NCBI GenBank assembly: GCA_025356395.1
Contig: JANXTA010000062.1
Span: 35,593-99,592, forward strand
DNA length: 64,000 bases
Origin: Betaproteobacteria bacterium
Lineage (GTDB): Bacteria > Pseudomonadota > Gammaproteobacteria > Burkholderiales > Burkholderiaceae_D
Direction of reading: 5' to 3'
The position numbers were made by a program, and so were the translations under genes. Each line of letters opens with the position of its first letter. Positions within the stretch are counted from its first letter, which is position 1. The notes under the pieces are model-generated. The model saw nothing but the letters and a program-made list of their open reading frames with translations. It did no database searches and had not been told where the DNA came from. Shown here piece after piece: positions 47,286 through 56,574 of this stretch.

Positions 47286-48164
47286 TTACTTGAGCAGGTC
47301 CGCGTTGCGTGCCGCAGCCTCGATCGTCGCGTAGTTCTCGACCTTGGTCGGCACGAACTTCGATGCGCGCTGTAGCCCCAGCACTTCCTTGCCTTCGGCC
47401 GTGTCGGAGGTGAGCGCGAGGAAGGCGTCGCGCAACTTCTTCATCACGGCCGGGTCCATGTCGGCCCGCACGCTCCAGTTGTAGTCGAAGTAAGGCGGCG
47501 TCGTGTAGAAGACCTTCAACGTGGCCGGGTCGACTTTCCTGTCGGCGAGCAGCTTCTGCCACACCGAGATGTTGATCGCACCCGCGTCCACCTTGCCGCC
47601 GGCGACCGACAACGCGGTCGCGTCGTGCGCGCCCGCGAACGCGACGCGCTTGAAGTCGCGGTCGGGATCGATGCCGGCCTGCAGCAGATACGAGCGCGGC
47701 ATCAGGTGACCGGAGGTCGACGACGGCGCGCCGAACGAGAAGGTCTTGCCCTTGAGGTCGGCGAGCGACGCGATGCCCGAGTTGGGACCGGTGACGAAAA
47801 CCGAGCGGAAGTGCTGGTCCTCTTCGCGCTGCACCAGCGGCGTGATCATGCCCTTGCTCCGCGCGTTGGCCTGGACGAACGTGAAGCCGCCGAACCACGC
47901 CAGGTCGACCTTCTTGCCGATCAGCGCCTCGACCGTCGCGGCGTAGTCGGTGGTGGCGACGAACTCGACCTTCATGCCGAGCTTCTCGCTCAGGTACCTG
48001 CCGAGCGGCTCGAACTTACGGACCAGTTCGGTCGGCGATTCGTCGGGGATGGCGGTAACGCGGAAGACCTGCTGGGCAACGACGACGGAAGAACACAACG
48101 ACGCCGCAGCGAATGCCACTGCTGCCGTCGCCTTGGACACGCAAGAGCGGAACGGACGGATCAC
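47286..48164 (-). CDS. Putative selenate ABC transporter substrate-binding protein (PhnD superfamily)
   Basis: A 292-residue exported binding protein with a signal peptide (TAAVAFAAASLCSSVVVAQQ). The mature start RVTAIPDESPTELVRKFEPLGRYLSEKLGMKVEF and VDLAWFGGFTFVQANARSKG match the PhnD-superfamily subgroup. I recall this subgroup as TIGR04553, defined by its genomic link to selD and annotated as putative selenate binding. The other PhnD relatives bind phosphonate, phosphite or similar oxyanions, so the ligand is an inference. GTG 48164 with GAGG five bases upstream is the likely start. It heads the ABC-selD run. Confidence 0.88.
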   Translation of the reverse strand: MIRPFRSCVSKATAAVAFAAASLCSSVVVAQQVFRVTAIPDESPTELVRKFEPLGRYLSEKLGMKVEFVATTDYAATVEALIGKKVDLAWFGGFTFVQANARSKGMITPLVQREEDQHFRSVFVTGPNSGIASLADLKGKTFSFGAPSSTSGHLMPRSYLLQAGIDPDRDFKRVAFAGAHDATALSVAGGKVDAGAINISVWQKLLADRKVDPATLKVFYTTPPYFDYNWSVRADMDPAVMKKLRDAFLALTSDTAEGKEVLGLQRASKFVPTKVENYATIEAAARNADLLK

Positions 48165-48280
48165 GGGAACCTCGGAGATGGGTGCGACGGGGAGAAGGGG
48201 GCGCGAGTATTGCATGCGGGCCCTGCCGGACAATCCACCGGCGCACTCGACGACGACCGACAACGCGCCGAGGATCCCGC

Positions 48281-48988
48281 TCAGTCGACGCCGAGATAGG
48301 CCTGGCGGATCGCGTCGTCCGCTCGCAGTTCGGCAGCCGTGCCTTCGCGACCCACCTGCCCGTGCTCGAGCACGTAGACGCGGTCGGCGATGCGCAGCGC
48401 CGACTGCGCGTCCTGTTCGGCCATCAGGATGGCGACGCCGCCCTGCTGGATGCGCCTGATGGCGTCGAAGATCTCGATCTTCAGCTTGTGCGCGATGCCG
48501 ACCGAAGGCTCGTCGAGCAGCAGGAGCGAGGGCTTCCCCATCAGCGCGCGACCGATGGCCACCATCTGCTGCTGGCCGCCGGACAGGGTGCCGACCTGCT
48601 GCGACGAGCGCTCGCGCAGGATCGGGAACAGGCCGTAGATCGTCGCGAGATCCGCCGCGACCTCGACCTTGTCATGCCGCAGGTAGGCACCGAGCATCAG
48701 GTTCTTCAGCACCGACAGTTCGGGGAACAGACGCCGGCCTTCGGGGCAATGACAGATGCCCTTGCCGACGACCGCGTGTGCGGGGTAGCCGTGCAACGAT
48801 TCACCGCGCAGTTCCAGCGTCCCGGTCGACGCCTGCGAGCGCGAGACCGCCTTCAACAACGTGCTCTTGCCCGCGCCATTGGGGCCGAGCACCGCGACGA
48901 GTTCGCCTTCGGCCACGTGCAGCGAGACCTGTTCGAGCGCGACCGCCTTGCCATACGAGACCGACAGGTCGCGGAGTTCAAGCAGCAT
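48281..48988 (-). CDS. livF: Branched-chain amino acid-type ABC transporter ATP-binding protein LivF
   Basis: A 235-residue ATPase. Walker A is GPNGAGKSTL, the signature is LSGGQQQMVAIGRALM, and Walker B is LLLLDEPSVG. The H-loop is replaced by an MAEQD context, as in LivF proteins. It pairs with LivG under LivHM. It overlaps the livG stop by 11 bases. The last gene of the livKHMGF order, it ends 117 bp before the selenate binding-protein start. Confidence 0.93.
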   Translation of the reverse strand: MLLELRDLSVSYGKAVALEQVSLHVAEGELVAVLGPNGAGKSTLLKAVSRSQASTGTLELRGESLHGYPAHAVVGKGICHCPEGRRLFPELSVLKNLMLGAYLRHDKVEVAADLATIYGLFPILRERSSQQVGTLSGGQQQMVAIGRALMGKPSLLLLDEPSVGIAHKLKIEIFDAIRRIQQGGVAILMAEQDAQSALRIADRVYVLEHGQVGREGTAAELRADDAIRQAYLGVD

Positions 48989-49736
48989 GCGCGGCCTCGT
49001 CTTCCGTGCGGCCGATGTAGGCCTCGATCACAGCCGGATGCCGCACGATCTCTTCAGGTGTGCCGCGCGCGATCACCTCGCCGAAGTCGAGCGCGATGAC
49101 GCGATCGACCAGCCGCATGAACTCGCGCAGCTTGTGTTCGATCAGCAAGACCGTCAGGCCGTCGTCGGCGTGGACCTGGCGGATCAGCGCGGACAACTCG
49201 GCGATCTCGCCGCTGCCGAGCCCGGCGAAGGGCTCGTCGAGCAGCAGCAGCGACGGCCTGGCCGCGAGCGCCCGTGCGATCTCGAGCCGACGCTGGTCGC
49301 CATACGACAGCACCTCGACCGGCATGCCTTCCTTACCGGTCAGGCCGACCCGTTGCAGCAGGACGTGTGCACGCGCCTCCAGATCACCGCGGCGTGGGCG
49401 TTCGCCACGCCGGGAGCCGAGCGCGCCGACGACGACGTTCTCGACGACGGAAAGGCCCACGAACGGACGACATAGCTGGAAGGTCCGCGAGATGCCGAGC
49501 GACGCGATGCGATGTGGGGCAACACCGAGGAGGCTGTGCCCGTCAAACACGACGCGCGCGCCGGCATCGGGCGCGATGAAGCCGGTCAGCAGGTTGTACA
49601 GCGTGGTCTTGCCCGCGCCGTTCGGACCGAGGATGCCGATGATCTCGCCGCGCTCGACGGTGAACGCCACGTCCTTTACCGCGTGCAGTCCGCCGAAGTG
49701 CTTGTTCAGGTGTTCGACCTCGAGCAGCGCGTTCAT
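48978..49736 (-). CDS. livG: Branched-chain amino acid-type ABC transporter ATP-binding protein LivG
   Basis: A 252-residue ATPase. Walker A is GPNGAGKTTLYNLLTGF, followed by LivG-typical SLGISRTFQLCRPFVGLSVVENV. The signature is LSYGDQRRLEIARALA, and Walker B is LLLLDEPFAGL. The C-terminal PEEIVRHPAVIEAYIG is the family's end. It overlaps livM by four bases and livF by eleven, so translation is coupled. Confidence 0.93.
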   Translation of the reverse strand: MNALLEVEHLNKHFGGLHAVKDVAFTVERGEIIGILGPNGAGKTTLYNLLTGFIAPDAGARVVFDGHSLLGVAPHRIASLGISRTFQLCRPFVGLSVVENVVVGALGSRRGERPRRGDLEARAHVLLQRVGLTGKEGMPVEVLSYGDQRRLEIARALAARPSLLLLDEPFAGLGSGEIAELSALIRQVHADDGLTVLLIEHKLREFMRLVDRVIALDFGEVIARGTPEEIVRHPAVIEAYIGRTEDEAAHAA

Positions 49737-50668
49737 CGACCGCGCCCTCGCATCGCGGTGATCCGTCGCCACACCGGCGCGACCAGGCCGTTCGGCAGGA
49801 AGAACAGGATCCCGATCAGCACAAGGCTGTAGACCATCAACCGCCATTCGCCGAAGTTGCGCAGCAGCTCGGTGAGCAATACCAGCAGGATGGCGCCGCC
49901 GACCGGCCCGTAGATGCTGGCCATGCCGCCGACATAGACCATCGTGATGATCATGATCGACGTGACGACCGCGAACAGTTGCGGGCCGACCTGCAGCTGG
50001 TAGTGCGCGTACATCGCGCCGCCCGCGCCGGCGAACGCGGCGCTGATCATTAGCGACGCGATCTTGTAGAAGGTCACGTTGATGCCGGCCGCCTGGCAGG
50101 TCGCCTCGTCGCCGCGGATGGCGCGCAGGATCAGGCCCCAGTGCGAGCGGGCCGCGAACAGCAGCAGCGCCGTGATGCCGACCAGCGTCGCGAGCGCGAA
50201 GTAATAGAAGCCGAGTTGCGAGCGGATCAGCGGCTCCAGTCCGTTGAGTCCTTCCTCGCCACCGGTGTGCTCCCAGAAGATCAGCATCAGCCGCTGCATG
50301 ATCACCGCGCCCGACAGCATCGCGAGCGCGAAGTACGGGCCTTTCAATCGCAGCGTCGGCAGGCCGATCAACAGCGCGAACAGCACCGACACGACCATCG
50401 CCGCCGGCAGGCTCCACCACGGATTGATGCCGAGGCCAGTGTCCATGAAGCCCGCGGTGTAAGCCCCGACGCCGATGAACAGGCTGTGCCCGAAGTTCTC
50501 GCGGCCGGTGAGGCCCGACATGAAGTCCCAGGTCGCGGCCCAGATGCCGTAGATGACGGCGACCGTCAGCACGCCGATGAAGTAGTTGCCGGTGATGATC
50601 AGCGGCAGCACGGCCATCACCGCGATGAAGCCGGCGGCACCCAGAAGGTCGACGGGCTTGCCGAACAT
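49733..50668 (-). CDS. livM: Branched-chain amino acid-type ABC transporter permease LivM
   Basis: A 311-residue inner-membrane protein with eight or more helices. The coupling loop LRAIRGDEATCQAAGINVTFYKI and SGLTGRENFGHSLFIGVGAYT are typical of LivM. Its ATG shares bases with the livH stop (TGATG). It forms the channel with LivH for a Liv-type importer. The substrate set is suggested only by the adjoining 2-oxo-acid oxidoreductase. Confidence 0.93.
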   Translation of the reverse strand: MFGKPVDLLGAAGFIAVMAVLPLIITGNYFIGVLTVAVIYGIWAATWDFMSGLTGRENFGHSLFIGVGAYTAGFMDTGLGINPWWSLPAAMVVSVLFALLIGLPTLRLKGPYFALAMLSGAVIMQRLMLIFWEHTGGEEGLNGLEPLIRSQLGFYYFALATLVGITALLLFAARSHWGLILRAIRGDEATCQAAGINVTFYKIASLMISAAFAGAGGAMYAHYQLQVGPQLFAVVTSIMIITMVYVGGMASIYGPVGGAILLVLLTELLRNFGEWRLMVYSLVLIGILFFLPNGLVAPVWRRITAMRGRGR

Positions 50669-51522
50669 CAGAAGGCGGCCCGACGACCGAAGATGCCGCT
50701 GGGTCGCACGATCAGCATCAGCAGCGTGGCCACGACCGACACGATCTCGGTCCACGACGTGGAGATCGTGTAGCCCACGATCGTCTCCGCGTAGCCAAGC
50801 ATCAGCGCCGCGAGGATGCTGCCCGGAATCGACCCGAGACCGCCCACCACGACGATCGCGAAGGCCTTGACGATCGGCAGCAGCCACATCGTCGGCTGCA
50901 CGGTGAGGAACGGTCCGGCGAGTACGCCCGCCGCGGCCGCGAAGGCCGCCGAGATGCCCATCACCAGCGCGAAGATGCGGTCGCTCGGGATACCCATGTA
51001 TTGCGCAGCGAGCGGGTCCTGCGAGATCGCGAGGATGGCCGAGCCGACGCGCGTCCTCTGGATAAACAGCCAGAGTCCACCGATCAGCACGGAGCCGACG
51101 CCGAGCGCGAGCAGTCGCGCCCCACCGATGTCGGCCCCACCGACCGTGAACTTGCGATCGACGAAGGCCGGCACGTTGCGATACTCGGAGCCGAACGTGA
51201 GGAACAGCGCCTGCTCGACCACCAGCGCGACGGCGAGCGTGATCATCAGCACGGCGAGCTGCGACGTGCGCATGGGTCGGATGAAGACGCGCTCCACCAC
51301 GATGCCGAACACGGCGACCAGCGCGATCGACAGCAGGGCCGCGACGAACAGCGGCAACCCGAGCTGCGCGGTGAAGAAGTACGCGCCGTAGGCGCCGAGC
51401 GCATAGAACGATCCATGCGCGAGGTTGAGCACGCGGGCCACGCCGAAGATCAGCGTGAAGCCGACGGCCAGCATCGCGTAGATCGCGCTGCTGACCGCAC
51501 CGACGATCAGGATTTCGAGCAA
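50668..51522 (-). CDS. livH: Branched-chain amino acid-type ABC transporter permease LivH
   Basis: A 284-residue permease. The N-terminal GAVSSAIYAMLAVGFTLIFGV and the LNLAHGSFYALGAYGAYF loop are LivH landmarks. The loop AISQDPLAAQYMGIP and VVGGLGSIPGSILAALMLG follow. The start is a rare TTG at 51522. It was chosen because GAGG lies six bases upstream and it begins the family-typical LLEILIVGA. It lies 55 bp from the livK stop. Confidence 0.9.
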   Translation of the reverse strand: MLEILIVGAVSSAIYAMLAVGFTLIFGVARVLNLAHGSFYALGAYGAYFFTAQLGLPLFVAALLSIALVAVFGIVVERVFIRPMRTSQLAVLMITLAVALVVEQALFLTFGSEYRNVPAFVDRKFTVGGADIGGARLLALGVGSVLIGGLWLFIQRTRVGSAILAISQDPLAAQYMGIPSDRIFALVMGISAAFAAAAGVLAGPFLTVQPTMWLLPIVKAFAIVVVGGLGSIPGSILAALMLGYAETIVGYTISTSWTEIVSVVATLLMLIVRPSGIFGRRAAF

Positions 51523-51577
51523 GCGGGTCCTCGGAAAAGGAGCGGGCCGTGCAAGGGGCCCGTCGTGCGACGGAGGA

Positions 51578-52840
51578 TTATTTCTTGATCCAGCTCGGGA
51601 ACACGAACTCGGCCGTCCGCAGCGCCTTCGGATGGACCACCTCGCGCTTGCACCCTTCGCGCCATTGCGCGAGCAACAGGGCCGGTCCCTTGAACGTCGG
51701 GGTACCCGGCTTGACGTCGTGGTTCTCGTCGAACTCGATGATGCCGGGGATGCCGACGTAGCTGGCCTTCTCGAGGATCGGGATGACCTTGTCGGGGTCG
51801 GTCGTGCCGGCCTTGGTGACCGCGTCCGCGTACATGTACGCGGCATCGTTCGCGCCGAACGCGGTGTAGACCGGCGAGCGGCCGGTCTTCTTCACGAACT
51901 CGTCCCAAAATGGAATGGTCCGTGCCGACAGCGGCGCACGCACCGCAAAGTTGACGGCCATCTCGCCCACCGACTTGCCGCCGATGCGGCTGCAGAAGTC
52001 ACCGTCCATGCTCTTCACGTCGATGCCGCCGTAGGGCATCGGGAACTGCGAGTCGTGCCATTGCTTGGCGAAGATGTCGCTCGACGCGTGCGACAGCACG
52101 ACCACCATGTATTGCGCACCCGACTCCTTGACCTTGGAGAACAGCGGCGAGAAGTCGGAGGTCTGCGCGTCGAAGAACTCGGTTGCGCGCACGTCGGCGC
52201 CGGCCTCGGTCGCGCCCTTCTTGAGCAGCGGCACCAGGTCCTGCACCCACTTCGCGTTCTCGCCCACGATGGCGACCTTGCTGATGCCGAGTTCGCCCTT
52301 GACGAAGACGGAGATGAAGTTGGTGAGCTGCTCGGCCTGCAGCCTCGAGTTGAGCGGGCCGACGCGGAAGATGTACTTGTAGTTGTCGTAGTCAGTCTTG
52401 ACCTTCGCATTCGTCGCCGGCGATGCCGAGCCGACGTTCATGTAGATCGTCTTGGCCGCCGAGATATGCGGCAGCTGCGCGAGCGTGACGCCGCTGGTGT
52501 AGCCGCCGATCAGCACGTCGACCTTCTCGTCGGCCGTCAGCTTCTTGATGGCGCTGATGCCGGTCTCGGGATTCTCGGTCTCGTCGGCGACCACCATCTC
52601 GAGCTTGCGACCGAGCACGCCGCCCTTCGCGTTGAGGTCGTCGACGGCCATCTTGAGCGCGTCTTGCGTGTCGCGGCCCACCTGCAGCTGCACCGCGGTC
52701 GGCACACCGATGCGGATCGGCTTGGACTGCGCGGCCGCGAACGGCGATGCGAAGCACAGCACGGCGCCGGCGATGGCTAGGGCCAGCGCGCGTCGAAACG
52801 CACGGGCTTGCTGCAATGCGGGGGTCTGGATGCGGGGCAT
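51578..52840 (-). CDS. livK: Liv-type ABC transporter substrate-binding protein
   Basis: A 420-residue periplasmic protein. Its signal peptide (ALALAIAGAVLCFASPFAAA) is followed by KPIRIGVPTAVQLQVGRDTQ. Peripla_BP_6 features include VLIGGYTSGVTLAQLPHISAA, GENAKWVQDLVPLLKKG, and FGANDAAYMYADAV. It is the binding component heading livKHMGF. AGGAG precedes ATG 52840. It follows the oxidoreductase gene by 86 bp, so the two may be one transcript for uptake and oxidation of an amino or aryl acid. Confidence 0.92.
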   Translation of the reverse strand: MPRIQTPALQQARAFRRALALAIAGAVLCFASPFAAAQSKPIRIGVPTAVQLQVGRDTQDALKMAVDDLNAKGGVLGRKLEMVVADETENPETGISAIKKLTADEKVDVLIGGYTSGVTLAQLPHISAAKTIYMNVGSASPATNAKVKTDYDNYKYIFRVGPLNSRLQAEQLTNFISVFVKGELGISKVAIVGENAKWVQDLVPLLKKGATEAGADVRATEFFDAQTSDFSPLFSKVKESGAQYMVVVLSHASSDIFAKQWHDSQFPMPYGGIDVKSMDGDFCSRIGGKSVGEMAVNFAVRAPLSARTIPFWDEFVKKTGRSPVYTAFGANDAAYMYADAVTKAGTTDPDKVIPILEKASYVGIPGIIEFDENHDVKPGTPTFKGPALLLAQWREGCKREVVHPKALRTAEFVFPSWIKK

Positions 52841-52926
52841 CTCGATGTCTCCTGATGTTTTTATGTCACTGATTGAACGCCGATCCCGCGCCCGGCGATA
52901 CCCGGGCAATCCCGCAATCGCGCGGT

Positions 52927-55900
52927 TCAGGCCATCTCGGCCGGCAGGTCGCGGCGGATCTCGCGCGTCGTCTCGAGGGTCTCGTCGAAACGCCGGAGAA
53001 GCGATGCGTCGAGTGCACGGGCGTTGCGCAGGTGACGCTGCTTGACGTGACCGTAGCCGCGGATTCCCTCGGGCACGGTGGCCATCTTCACGGCGGTCTC
53101 GATGCGCGCAGGCGTGAGCCGCTCGAGCACGTCGCGCAGCGTCTGCCGGTAACGCTCGATCAGGTCGCGCTCCTCGCGCCGCTCCGCCGTGTGGCCGAAG
53201 GGATCGAGCCAGGTACCGCGGATGCCGCGCAGCGAAGCCAGGACCCGGAACGCGCGGATCATCCACGGCCCGTAGACCCGCTTCTGTAGCTCGCCCCTGG
53301 CGTTGCGCCTGGCCCAGAGCGGCGGCGCGAGGTGCAGGTGGATCCGGTAGTCGCCTTCGAACTGTTCGTCGACGCGCTTCAGGAAGTCGGTCGCCGTGTA
53401 GAGCCGGGCCACCTCGTATTCGTCCTTGTAGGCCATCAGCTTGAACAGGTAGCGCGCGACCGCACTGGTCAGCGGCAGGCCTGCGTCGGTCGACAGCCCG
53501 GACTCTCGCACCCGCACCTCGCCGACGAAGTCGAGATAGCGCTTCGCGTAAGTCGCGTCCTGGTATTCGGCGAGGAAGTCGACCCGTCGCGCAATGACCT
53601 CGTCGAGGCTGACCGACAGCTTTCGCGACGTGGGTCCGGTCTTCTTCGGCGCGGCAAGTTCGGCCACGCGGTCCGGATCGACGGCCGCGCGACGGCCCCA
53701 CAGGAACGCGCGCTGGTTGGCCTCGACGGCGACCGCATTGAGTTCGATCGCCCGCGTGATGGCGGCAGCCGACACCGGCACGAGGCCCTTCTGATAGGCG
53801 TAGCCGAGTAGCAGCAGGTTGCCCATGATCGCGTCGCCGGTGAGGCCGACCGCGAGGCGCGTCGCATCGACGAACGAGATTTGGCCAGCGTCGCCTGCCG
53901 CATCGACGATCGCGGCTTCCATGCCACCGAGCGGGAACTGCCAGTCGGCATTGCGCGTGAAGTCCGCGGTGGGCACCGTCGCCACGTTGCAGACGACGCG
54001 CGTGTGACCGTGCAGGTAGCGCGACAACGCGTCCTTGCCGGCCGTGACGACGATGTCGCCGCCGATCACCGCGTCGGCCGAGGCCGTGCCGATGCGCGGC
54101 GCGTGCAGGTCGTCGGCCGACGCCGCGAACTTCGCGAAGCTCATTACCGCGCCGTTCTTTTGCGCGAGGCCCGCCATGTCGAGCACGGTCGCGGCCTTGC
54201 CTTCGAGATGCGCCGCCATGCCGAGCAGTTGACCGATCGTGACCACGCCGGTCCCGCCGACCCCGGTGACCAGCAGCGCGTACGACCCGACGATGGCCGG
54301 CAGCACTGGCTCCGGCAGGTCGATCGCCACCGCGTCTTCGGCCACTGCATCCGGACGGCTGCGCCGCAGCTTGCCGCCTTCGACCGTGGCGAAGCTCGGG
54401 CAGAAGCCGTCGACGCAGGAGAAGTCCTTGTTGCACGACGACTGGTTGATCTCGCGCTTGCGGCCGAACTCGGTCTCGACCGGCTCGATGGACACGCAGT
54501 TGGACTGCACGCCGCAGTCGCCGCAGCCTTCGCACACCGCCTCGTTGATGACGACGCGCTTCTGCGGATCGACCAGCGTGCCGCGCTTGCGGCGACGGCG
54601 CTTCTCGGCAGCGCAGGTCTGGTCGTAGATCAGCACGGACACGTCGCCGTAGTCGCGCAGGCGACGCTGCACGTCGTCGAGGCCGCTGCGATGGAAGACC
54701 TCGACGTCAGCCGCGAAATATCGACTCGGATACTTCGCGGGTTCATCGGTGACAACGACCACCTTCTTCACGCCTTCGGCCGCGACCTGCTTCGCGATCG
54801 CGGCCGGCGTGAGCTGACCGTCGTGCTGCTGGCCGCCGGTCATCGCGACCGCGTCGTTGAACAGGATCTTGTAGGTGATCGGGGTCTTCGTCGAGACGGC
54901 GTGGCGGATCGCCAGCGAGCCCGAGTGGAAGTAGGTGCCGTCGCCGAGATTCTGGAAAACGTGCTTCGTGTCGGAGAACGGCGCCTGCCCGACCCACGCC
55001 ATGCCCTCGCCGCCCATGTGCGTGAACGTGTCGGTCGAGCGGTCCATCCACTGCGCCATGTAGTGGCAGCCGATGCCCGCGAGGGCACGCGAACCTTCCG
55101 GCACGCGCGTCGACGTGTTGTGCGGACACCCCGAGCAGAAGTACGGGATGCGCTCGATCGCCACGAACAGTGTCTTCGGCGCGCGTTCGTTGAAGTCCAT
55201 CACCGCGAGACGCGCGACGATGCGCTCGCGCGAGGCGGCGTCGCCGGCGCCGCGCGCATCGTCGGGCTGGTCGAGCCCGCGCATCAGCAGGCGAGCGAGC
55301 AGGCGCGTCAGCATCGCCGGCGAGAGCTCACCGTACTCCGGCAGCAGTGCCTGTCCGTCCGCATCCTGCTTGCCCAGCACGCGCGGCCGATCGGTCGTGG
55401 CATATAACGCTTCCTTCAACTGGCTCTCGACAAGCGAGCGCTTCTCTTCCACCACCAGCACGTCGCTGCAGCCTGCGCAGAAAGCCGCAATGCCCTGCGG
55501 CTCGAGCGGCCACGGCATCGCGACCTTGTAGACCTTGAGGCCGAGGAAGCGCGCACGCGCGGCATCGATGCCGAGGTCGGCGAGCGCCTGCATCAGGTCG
55601 AGATAGGCCTTGCCCGTGGCGACGATGCCGAGCCGCGCGGGTTCTCCATCGGCGCGTCCGAACACGTTGCGATCCAGCTGGTTGGCCCGCGCGTATGCCA
55701 ACGCCGCCGGAATCTTGTAGCGCGCGAGGCGCTCTTCGAGCTTGAGGAAGGTCTCCTCGGGCCAGCGCGCGTTGACGCCGCCGGTGGGCAGCACGTGATC
55801 GATCGGCACGATCGTCCGGAGGCGATCGGCAGACACGTCGACGACGCCCGCCGTCTCGATCGTGTCCGTGGTCGCCTTGAGCGCGACCCACAGCCCGCTG

Positions 55901-56490
55901 AAGCGCGACATCGCGAAACCGTGCAGTCCGAAGTCGATATAGTCCTGCAGCGCGGCGGGCGCCAGCATCGGCATCGACACGGCGCGAAACAGGAAGTCGG
56001 TCTGCGCGGCCATCGTCGACGATTTGGCCGCGTGGTCGTCGCCGGCGATCGCGATGACGCCGCCGAGCTTAGACGTGCCGAGCTGGTTCGCATGACGGAA
56101 CACGTCGCCGCTGCGGTCCACGCCGGGCCCCTTGCCGTACCAGATGCCGAAGACACCGTCGTATCTCGCGCCGTCGAACAGGTTGAGCTGCTGCGTGCCC
56201 CAGAGCGCGGTCGCGGCGAGGTCCTCGTTGAGGCCCGGCACGAACTTGATGTGATGCGCGTCGAGATGCTTCTGCGCCTTGCCCAGCGCCTGATCGTAGG
56301 CGCCGAGCGGCGAGCCGCGGTAGCCGCTGATATAGCCCGCCGTGTTGAAGCCCGCTGCGATGTCGCGCTGGTGCTGGAGCATCGGCAGCCGTACCAGGGC
56401 CTGCGTGCCGGTCATGTAGGCCAGGCCAGCAACCGCTACGTACTTGTCGTCGAGGTCCAGCGACTTCAGGACATCGGGCGTGCTGGACAT
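52927..56490 (-). CDS. Indolepyruvate:ferredoxin oxidoreductase-type fused 2-oxoacid oxidoreductase (IorAB)
   Basis: A 1,187-residue fusion. The N-terminal IorA-like region has AGFNTAGYISGYRGSPLGAYDQALG and GVFGIWYGKGPGVDRSGDVFRH. The thiamine-diphosphate site is GDGTYFHSGSLAIRHAV...NDAVAMTGGQ (about 520-570). Ferredoxin-like cysteines are in CEGCGDCGVQSNC and SCNKDFSCVDGFC (about 650-690). The IorB-like gamma region begins GVGGTGVVTIGQLLGMAAHLEG (about 745). It oxidatively decarboxylates aryl or branched 2-oxoacids to acyl-CoA, reducing a ferredoxin. This long fused form occurs in aerobic proteobacteria. It lies upstream of a Liv transporter. Confidence 0.92.
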   Translation of the reverse strand: MSSTPDVLKSLDLDDKYVAVAGLAYMTGTQALVRLPMLQHQRDIAAGFNTAGYISGYRGSPLGAYDQALGKAQKHLDAHHIKFVPGLNEDLAATALWGTQQLNLFDGARYDGVFGIWYGKGPGVDRSGDVFRHANQLGTSKLGGVIAIAGDDHAAKSSTMAAQTDFLFRAVSMPMLAPAALQDYIDFGLHGFAMSRFSGLWVALKATTDTIETAGVVDVSADRLRTIVPIDHVLPTGGVNARWPEETFLKLEERLARYKIPAALAYARANQLDRNVFGRADGEPARLGIVATGKAYLDLMQALADLGIDAARARFLGLKVYKVAMPWPLEPQGIAAFCAGCSDVLVVEEKRSLVESQLKEALYATTDRPRVLGKQDADGQALLPEYGELSPAMLTRLLARLLMRGLDQPDDARGAGDAASRERIVARLAVMDFNERAPKTLFVAIERIPYFCSGCPHNTSTRVPEGSRALAGIGCHYMAQWMDRSTDTFTHMGGEGMAWVGQAPFSDTKHVFQNLGDGTYFHSGSLAIRHAVSTKTPITYKILFNDAVAMTGGQQHDGQLTPAAIAKQVAAEGVKKVVVVTDEPAKYPSRYFAADVEVFHRSGLDDVQRRLRDYGDVSVLIYDQTCAAEKRRRRKRGTLVDPQKRVVINEAVCEGCGDCGVQSNCVSIEPVETEFGRKREINQSSCNKDFSCVDGFCPSFATVEGGKLRRSRPDAVAEDAVAIDLPEPVLPAIVGSYALLVTGVGGTGVVTIGQLLGMAAHLEGKAATVLDMAGLAQKNGAVMSFAKFAASADDLHAPRIGTASADAVIGGDIVVTAGKDALSRYLHGHTRVVCNVATVPTADFTRNADWQFPLGGMEAAIVDAAGDAGQISFVDATRLAVGLTGDAIMGNLLLLGYAYQKGLVPVSAAAITRAIELNAVAVEANQRAFLWGRRAAVDPDRVAELAAPKKTGPTSRKLSVSLDEVIARRVDFLAEYQDATYAKRYLDFVGEVRVRESGLSTDAGLPLTSAVARYLFKLMAYKDEYEVARLYTATDFLKRVDEQFEGDYRIHLHLAPPLWARRNARGELQKRVYGPWMIRAFRVLASLRGIRGTWLDPFGHTAERREERDLIERYRQTLRDVLERLTPARIETAVKMATVPEGIRGYGHVKQRHLRNARALDASLLRRFDETLETTREIRRDLPAEMA

Positions 56491-56574
56491 GGACGGTCTC
56501 TCTCGAAACGATGGGCGGATCCGGCTGATCCCCGACCCGGCATCCTACGTCCGACGGCTGCGCTTCGCCATCGA

